Origin: Verrucomicrobiales bacterium
Lineage (GTDB): Bacteria > Verrucomicrobiota > Verrucomicrobiia > Limisphaerales > JAFMIX01
DNA: 12,702 bases
NCBI GenBank assembly: GCA_017853785.1
Contig: JAFMIX010000041.1
Coordinates: 1 to 12,702, forward strand
Direction: 5' to 3'
The translations under genes were made by a program, and so were the position numbers. Below the pieces are notes generated by a model. That model was not told where the DNA came from and did no database searches. It worked only from the letters and a program-made list of their open reading frames with translations. Shown in pieces: positions 7,472 to 12,702 of this stretch (its first letter is position 1; each line of letters opens with the position of its first letter).

Positions 7472-8530
7472 CTACAAGAAATTTCCGCCCCCGCCTGCCG
7501 GTTCTACCCGCAGGCCGGTTTTTTTTCGCGCCGACGCGAAGGACAACACTCCGCCCGTCGACGTCACACCGCGGAACGGGTCATCCGTCACCAGCAGGTT
7601 GCCGTCGAGGTCGAGGAAGTCCGTCAGCTCCGCCAGATGTGCCGCCGCGGTGATGAGCAGGCTGCTCTCGATCATGCAGCCGAGCATCGTCTGCAAGCCT
7701 GCCGTCCGCGCCGCGTGCAACGCCGCGTGCGCGTTGGCGCCGCCGCCGGTCTTGCAGAGCTTCACGTTCACCCCGTGAAAACATTCCGCGCACCGCGCCG
7801 CGTCCGCCGCCGTGTGATAGGACTCGTCCGCAAACAGCGGCAACGGCGACCGCGCCTTCAGCCACGCGCCATCCGCCACGCTCGCGGTCGCCGGCAGCGG
7901 CTGCTCCACGAACTGCACGCGCCCGTCTGCGGCCAGCCACTCGATGTTTTCCAGCGCGAGTTCCTTCGTCGGCCAGGCCTCGTTGGCGTCCACGCGCACG
8001 GGTTTGGTGGGCGCGGCCTCGCGCAGCGCGGCAAAATTCTCGCGGTCATGCCCGCTGCCCACCTTGAGCTTCAACACGGGAAATTCCGCCGCCGCCAAAA
8101 CTTTTTTCCGGATCACCGCCGGCCGGTCGATGCCGATGCTGAACGAGGTGACGTGCCGGCCTTCGCGGAAACCCAGCCCGATAAAATTATGCAAGGGCTG
8201 ACCCGTCCGCTGCGCCGCGCCATCGAGCAGGGCGAGGTTCAGCGCGGACTTGGCGGCGAACTCGCCGGGCGCAAGTGCTTCCAAATACGCCATGCTGCCC
8301 GTGAGGTCGGTAAAGGAAAGCCGCCGCGCATCCACCAGTGCGAGGAATTTTTCCGCGCTCGCCGCCGTCTCGCAGTAACGCCGCGAGGGCGAGGCCTCGC
8401 CGCGTCCGACGACGCCGTCCGCGTCGGTGAGCGTGACGAACACGACGGGGTGCGAGAGCTTGGCCGCGCCGCCCGCGACCGCCCAAGCATGGGCGAGCGT
8501 CAGGTCATGGCGGCGGAACTGGAGTTGCAT
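7472..8530 (-). CDS. Dipeptide epimerase (L-Ala-D/L-Glu epimerase-like, enolase superfamily)
   Basis: 352 residues, the usual size of muconate-lactonizing-enzyme-subgroup members. Catalytic elements are all visible: K154-L-K156 (KxK acid/base), metal ligands D181 in VDANEAW, E209 in VEQPLP and D235 in FADES, the opposite base K257 in VNVKLCKTGG, and MLGCMIESS (282-290). DLDGNLLVTDDPF (307-319) near the end is typical of dipeptide epimerases. The expected reaction is epimerisation of L-Ala-D-Glu to L-Ala-L-Glu during recycling of peptidoglycan peptides, though members differ in dipeptide specificity and specificity cannot be read by eye. Start ATG at 8530, no Shine-Dalgarno. The protein ends with a Gly-rich tail (AGGGGN). 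It is divergent from acs across 253 bases and may lead the methyltransferase gene. Confidence 0.9.
   Translation of the reverse strand: MQLQFRRHDLTLAHAWAVAGGAAKLSHPVVFVTLTDADGVVGRGEASPSRRYCETAASAEKFLALVDARRLSFTDLTGSMAYLEALAPGEFAAKSALNLALLDGAAQRTGQPLHNFIGLGFREGRHVTSFSIGIDRPAVIRKKVLAAAEFPVLKLKVGSGHDRENFAALREAAPTKPVRVDANEAWPTKELALENIEWLAADGRVQFVEQPLPATASVADGAWLKARSPLPLFADESYHTAADAARCAECFHGVNVKLCKTGGGANAHAALHAARTAGLQTMLGCMIESSLLITAAAHLAELTDFLDLDGNLLVTDDPFRGVTSTGGVLSFASARKKTGLRVEPAGGGGNFL
7493..7526 (+). other. Plus-strand terminator-like hairpin with T8 inside the epimerase 3' coding end
   Basis: GCCTGC (7493-7498) and GCAGGC (7510-7515) form a stem, extended by GG/CC across a bulged C. CGG and eight T residues (7519-7526) follow on the plus strand. 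It lies within epimerase codons for KKTGLRVEPAGG, antisense to that gene, and no plus-strand gene ends nearby. It may be accidental or may stop antisense transcription. Confidence 0.3.
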
Positions 8531-8726
8531 GGCGCAAACAAACCCGATTTGGCGCGGCGGGGCAATGGTGGAGTCGCCGGCGACGGCAGGGGTAATTGGG
8601 CACGGCCATGTGGTGCGGGCTCCGGAGGCCGCGCTGGGTTGGTGGCGTTTTGGCGGGTGCGGAGCTAATAGCCGGTCCGCATTCGCGCCCGCTGCTGAAC
8701 TTTTTGCATAGCGGCCACTTGAACTG

Positions 8727-8754
8727 TTGACGCCGCCATACTCCCGCCTAGAAT
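8727..8754 (+). promoter_or_regulatory. Predicted sigma70-type promoter of acs
   Basis: TTGACG (8727-8732) and TAGAAT (8749-8754) are separated by 16 bases, each 5/6 to consensus. The start site would fall near 8761, giving a leader of about 23 bases with no Shine-Dalgarno before the ATG at 8784. The rest of 8531-8726 shows no gene or convincing signal; it must hold the divergent epimerase promoter, which I could not place. Confidence 0.55.
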
Positions 8755-8783
8755 CGCCCCTAATTCATCGACCCAAATAATTT

Positions 8784-10775
<1,992 letters not shown>

Positions 10776-10782
10776 TCTGGGA

Positions 10783-10803
10783 GGGACGGCGTATCGCCGT
10801 CCC
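10783..10803. terminator. Perfect 9-bp hairpin between convergent acs and receiver gene
   Basis: GGGACGGCG (10783-10791) and CGCCGTCCC (10795-10803) enclose the loop TAT, in the 34-base gap between the convergent stops at 10775 and 10812-10810. No T-tract follows on either strand, so it may be a bidirectional terminator, an mRNA-stabilising hairpin or a REP-like palindrome. Confidence 0.5.
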
Positions 10804-10809
10804 AAACAT

Positions 10810-11184
10810 TCAATCCAGTTGCAACGCCTGGTCGAGCAACTGCGGCAGGTGGTTGAGCAGCGCGATATCACCGACGGCGATAGCGCCTGCTTGCACCGCT
10901 TCGGTTTGCAGCTCCTCCTGCGCTTCGCTCGCGAACGCCACCACCGGCAGATGCGCCGTGGCGGCGTTTTTTTTCAGTGCCGCGACGGCGGCCAGCGGCT
11001 GATTGCGCCCGGTGGTTTGCAGGTCGGCAAAGACGAGCAGCGGCTTTTCCTTCTCCGCTTCGGCAGTGAGCAGATCGGCGACCGGCACCGCCTGCACACG
11101 ATAGCCCAGGTCCTGCAGCCGGTTCACCAGTTGCGAGCCGGGCAGCAAACGTTCGTAAAAAATCAGGGCGAGCGGACGCGTCAT
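10810..11184 (-). CDS. Degenerate receiver-like (CheY-fold) protein
   Basis: 124 residues from ATG at 11184; a longer in-frame start would overlap miaE and is rejected. The hydrophobic/alternating pattern fits a stand-alone receiver: β1 PLALIFY (4-10), helix with RLQDLGYRV (22-30), β3 LLVFADLQT (49-57) with D55 at the phosphoacceptor position, β4 LPVVAFAS (79-87) with S87 at the Thr/Ser switch position, and AGAIAVGDIA (99-108). Two conserved elements appear lost: the acidic pair after β1 (only E11 is near) and the Lys after β5 that completes the phosphorylation site. It therefore probably does not switch by normal phosphotransfer. No output domain or histidine kinase is adjacent. It is divergent from miaE with only 43 bases between start codons. 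The family assignment is by pattern, not by a strong motif. Confidence 0.6.
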   Translation of the reverse strand: MTRPLALIFYERLLPGSQLVNRLQDLGYRVQAVPVADLLTAEAEKEKPLLVFADLQTTGRNQPLAAVAALKKNAATAHLPVVAFASEAQEELQTEAVQAGAIAVGDIALLNHLPQLLDQALQLD

Positions 11185-11227
11185 CTGGTCATGATTCAAC
11201 CAGCCGTGCCGGAAATTGCAAGTTGTC

Positions 11228-11830
11228 ATGCGCCACGAGGCCGAACACAATTTCCCCATGCTGATGCTGCGCGAAAAAGTCCCTGCCGACTGGCTGCCCC
11301 GCGTTCTTTCCGATCTCCCCGCCGTGCTCGTGGATCACGCCCATCTGGAGCGCAAGGCCGCCACTTCCGCCATCAATCTCCAAAAATACCGCGACCTCTA
11401 CAGCCGCGTGGACGAACTCAACGCCATCGCCATCGAGGAGCTGCAACATTTCCAGCTCGTGCTCGCCTTGCTTAAACAGCGCGGCATCCCGTTCGGCCAG
11501 CCGATCCCCAGCAAGTGGATCAGCGGCATGATGCGTTCCGTGCGGCCCGGCGTGCGGTTTCAGGCCATCGACCACCTGCTTGTCTTCGCGCTCGTGGAAG
11601 GCCGGAGCTGCGAGAAGTTCCAGATGCTCGGCGACGCGCTCAAGACTGTGGACGCCGAGCTCGCGCAATTCTACGCCAGCCTCGTCGAATCCGAAGGCAA
11701 CCACTACGCCACCTACATCCTCATGGCCCGCGCCATCGACGCCGCCGAAGCCGACCGGCGCCTCGACTTCTACCTCGACCTCGACGCCCGGCTCATCCGC
11801 GAACCAAATCCGCTGCCAATGCTGCACTGA
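11228..11830 (+). CDS. miaE: tRNA-(ms2io6A)-hydroxylase
   Basis: 200-residue ferritin-like diiron monooxygenase that hydroxylates the isopentenyl group of ms2i6A37 in tRNAs reading UNN codons, using O2. Diiron ligands are visible in the family order: E41 in DHAHLERKAA, E71-x-x-H74 in EELQHF, E124 in VEGRSCEKF, and E156-x-x-H159 in SEGNHY. The SCEKF segment (127-131) and VDHAHLERKAA (35-45) are typical of MiaE. ATG at 11228 is preferred to TTG at 11216; ATG at 11258 is also possible and would remove ten residues. The substrate requires MiaA and MiaB, encoded elsewhere, and MiaB itself needs Fe-S clusters, but linkage to the suf genes here is probably incidental. A repeat hairpin follows the stop. 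Confidence 0.9.
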   Translation: MRHEAEHNFPMLMLREKVPADWLPRVLSDLPAVLVDHAHLERKAATSAINLQKYRDLYSRVDELNAIAIEELQHFQLVLALLKQRGIPFGQPIPSKWISGMMRSVRPGVRFQAIDHLLVFALVEGRSCEKFQMLGDALKTVDAELAQFYASLVESEGNHYATYILMARAIDAAEADRRLDFYLDLDARLIREPNPLPMLH

Positions 11831-11836
11831 AGCTGA

Positions 11837-11910
11837 AACCGCGAAATACGCAAAATACGCGAAAAGGTTTTGGAAAAATTTATTTCGCGTGGTTCGTGTA
11901 TTTCGCGGTT
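11837..11910. repeat. 74-nt inverted repeat built of short tandem units, between miaE and dapF
   Basis: Arms 11837-11864 and 11883-11910 match at 24 of 28 positions around an 18-nt AT-rich loop. The left arm is itself near-tandem, GCGAAATAC, GCAAAATAC, GCGAAAA. It begins six bases after the miaE stop and may terminate miaE, but no T-tract follows. Its design (short tandem units facing each other) resembles the repeats around the GxxExxY cassette, although the sequence differs. Confidence 0.8.
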
Positions 11911-11918
11911 AAAATTCT

Positions 11919-11946
11919 TTGAACCATCGCCCGAGCTTCCTACACT
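11919..11946 (+). promoter_or_regulatory. Possible dapF promoter giving a near-leaderless transcript
   Basis: TTGAAC (11919-11924) and TACACT (11941-11946) are 16 bases apart, each 4/6 to consensus. The expected start site, about seven bases after the -10, coincides with the ATG at 11953. There is no Shine-Dalgarno. The match is weak and the position is the main argument. Confidence 0.35.
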
Positions 11947-11952
11947 TGCCTG

Positions 11953-12702
11953 ATGAAATTTTTCAAGTATCACGCCCTCGGCAACGACTACATCGTCATG
12001 GACCCGCGCGATTTGCCCGCGCCGCTCACCACCGAACAGGTCAAGACCATCTGCCACCGCAACTTCGGCGTCGGCTCGGACGGCATCCTGCTTGGCCCGC
12101 TCCCCTCCACGACCGCCAAATGCGCGCTCAAGATTTACAACCCCGACGGCAGCATCGCCGAGAAAAGCGGCAACGGCGTGCGCATCTTCTCGCGCTACCT
12201 GTGGGACATCAAGTTTGTGGGCAACGACGAGTTCGCGCTCCAGACCGATGGCGGCATCGTGCGCTCCACGGTTTTCGACGGCGGCAAGATGGCGCGCGTG
12301 GAGATGGGCAAAGTCAGCTTCAGCAGCGACAAGATTCCTGTGACCGGCGCGAAACGCGAGGTCATCAACGAAAAGATTTCCGTGGGCGGCCGCGAATTCA
12401 CCTACTGCGCCGCGACCATCGGCAACCCGCACTGCGTCCTGCCGCTGCCGGAGATCAGCGCCAAGCTCGCGCACGAATTCGGCCCGCTGCTCGAGACGCA
12501 CGTCAATTTCCCCAACCGTACCAACGTGCAATTCTTGAAAGTCCTCGACCGCGCCAACATCCAGATCGAGATCTGGGAACGCGGCGCGGGCTACACGCTC
12601 GCCAGTGGCAGCAGCAGCAGCGCGAGCGCGGCGGTGGCGCACCGGCTCGGCCTTGTGGATAAATCCGTCTCCGCACGTTGCCCCGGCGGCATCATCAAGA
12701 TC
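11953..12702 (+). CDS. dapF: DapF-like diaminopimelate epimerase homologue with Ser/Ser at the catalytic Cys positions (3' end outside window)
   Basis: 250 residues are open to the window edge; DapF is usually about 270-280, so a short tail is missing. DapF converts LL- to meso-diaminopimelate with two opposed cysteine bases. The fold signature is clear: KYHALGNDYIVMD (5-17), GVGSDGIL (39-46), YNPDGSIAEKSGNG (62-75), IGNPHCV (156-162), FPNRTNVQF (186-194) and IWERGAGYTLASG (207-219). Substrate-contacting N63, N158, H160, E209 and R210 are kept. However, the first catalytic Cys (C73 in E. coli, in CGNG) is S72 (AGC at 12166), and the second (C217, in ACGTGAC) is S218 (AGT at 12604), with SSSSA replacing TGACA. 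It may be a serine-variant epimerase, an enzyme with another substrate, or inactive. ATG at 11953 is the only sensible start. Family membership is secure, activity is not. Confidence 0.88.
   Translation, partial: MKFFKYHALGNDYIVMDPRDLPAPLTTEQVKTICHRNFGVGSDGILLGPLPSTTAKCALKIYNPDGSIAEKSGNGVRIFSRYLWDIKFVGNDEFALQTDGGIVRSTVFDGGKMARVEMGKVSFSSDKIPVTGAKREVINEKISVGGREFTYCAATIGNPHCVLPLPEISAKLAHEFGPLLETHVNFPNRTNVQFLKVLDRANIQIEIWERGAGYTLASGSSSSASAAVAHRLGLVDKSVSARCPGGIIKI

Noticed and set aside
6989..8668. 559-codon plus-strand open frame over the methyltransferase and epimerase
   Set aside because: Antisense to two genes with intact catalytic motifs; Arg/Ala-rich translation typical of a shadow frame.
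11185..11259. Longer start for the receiver-like gene overlapping miaE
   Set aside because: The extra 25 residues show no receiver strand and would overlap the miaE start; the ATG at 11184 begins right at strand 1.
12607..12630. AGC-rich microrepeat as a tandem repeat or slippage artefact
   Set aside because: It is in frame, encodes the Ser run replacing GTGAC in DapF, and S218 is encoded by AGT outside the pure repeat, so the Ser substitution is not simply repeat expansion.

Overview
The window looks like a chromosomal segment of a free-living aerobic bacterium, most likely Verrucomicrobiota (Pedosphaera/Limisphaera-like). This rests on gene content, not a database match: LL-diaminopimelate aminotransferase (DapL), an H-X9-DG pseudopilin tail, a secreted formylglycine sulfatase, a GxxExxY protein, and moderately high GC coding sequence with almost no Shine-Dalgarno motifs. 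Acetyl-CoA synthetase and the O2-dependent tRNA hydroxylase MiaE suggest oxic metabolism.

Layout. 1-579 is the 3' end of a pseudopilin-like gene, followed by a hairpin terminator. dapL (704-1942) and a secreted sulfatase (2063-3529) follow on +. On - lies an operon read right to left: a PerR/Fur-family repressor (6699-6262), sufB (6255-4807) and sufC (4347-3583). A 445-bp cassette sits exactly between sufB and sufC: one GxxExxY gene enclosed by 34-bp inverted repeats. Upstream of the repressor is a perfect 10-3-10 palindrome that fits a PerR box and overlaps a predicted -10. Further right on - are a PmtA-like phospholipid N-methyltransferase and a dipeptide epimerase. acs (8784-10775, +) has its own promoter. 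A degenerate receiver protein (-) is divergent from miaE (+). After a 74-nt hairpin of short repeats comes a dapF-like gene that runs off the right edge.

How the genes fit together. dapL, the dapF-like gene and the dipeptide epimerase all concern meso-DAP/lysine synthesis or peptidoglycan peptides. The repressor plus sufBC form a peroxide- or iron-responsive Fe-S assembly unit; sufD and sufS are not here.

Most notable points: (1) the DapF homologue has Ser at both positions of the catalytic cysteine pair; (2) the GxxExxY gene fills the space between its inverted repeats with one base to spare at each end, inside an essential-type operon; (3) the PerR-like regulator carries Cys in place of a regulatory-metal Asp and has an operator at its own promoter.
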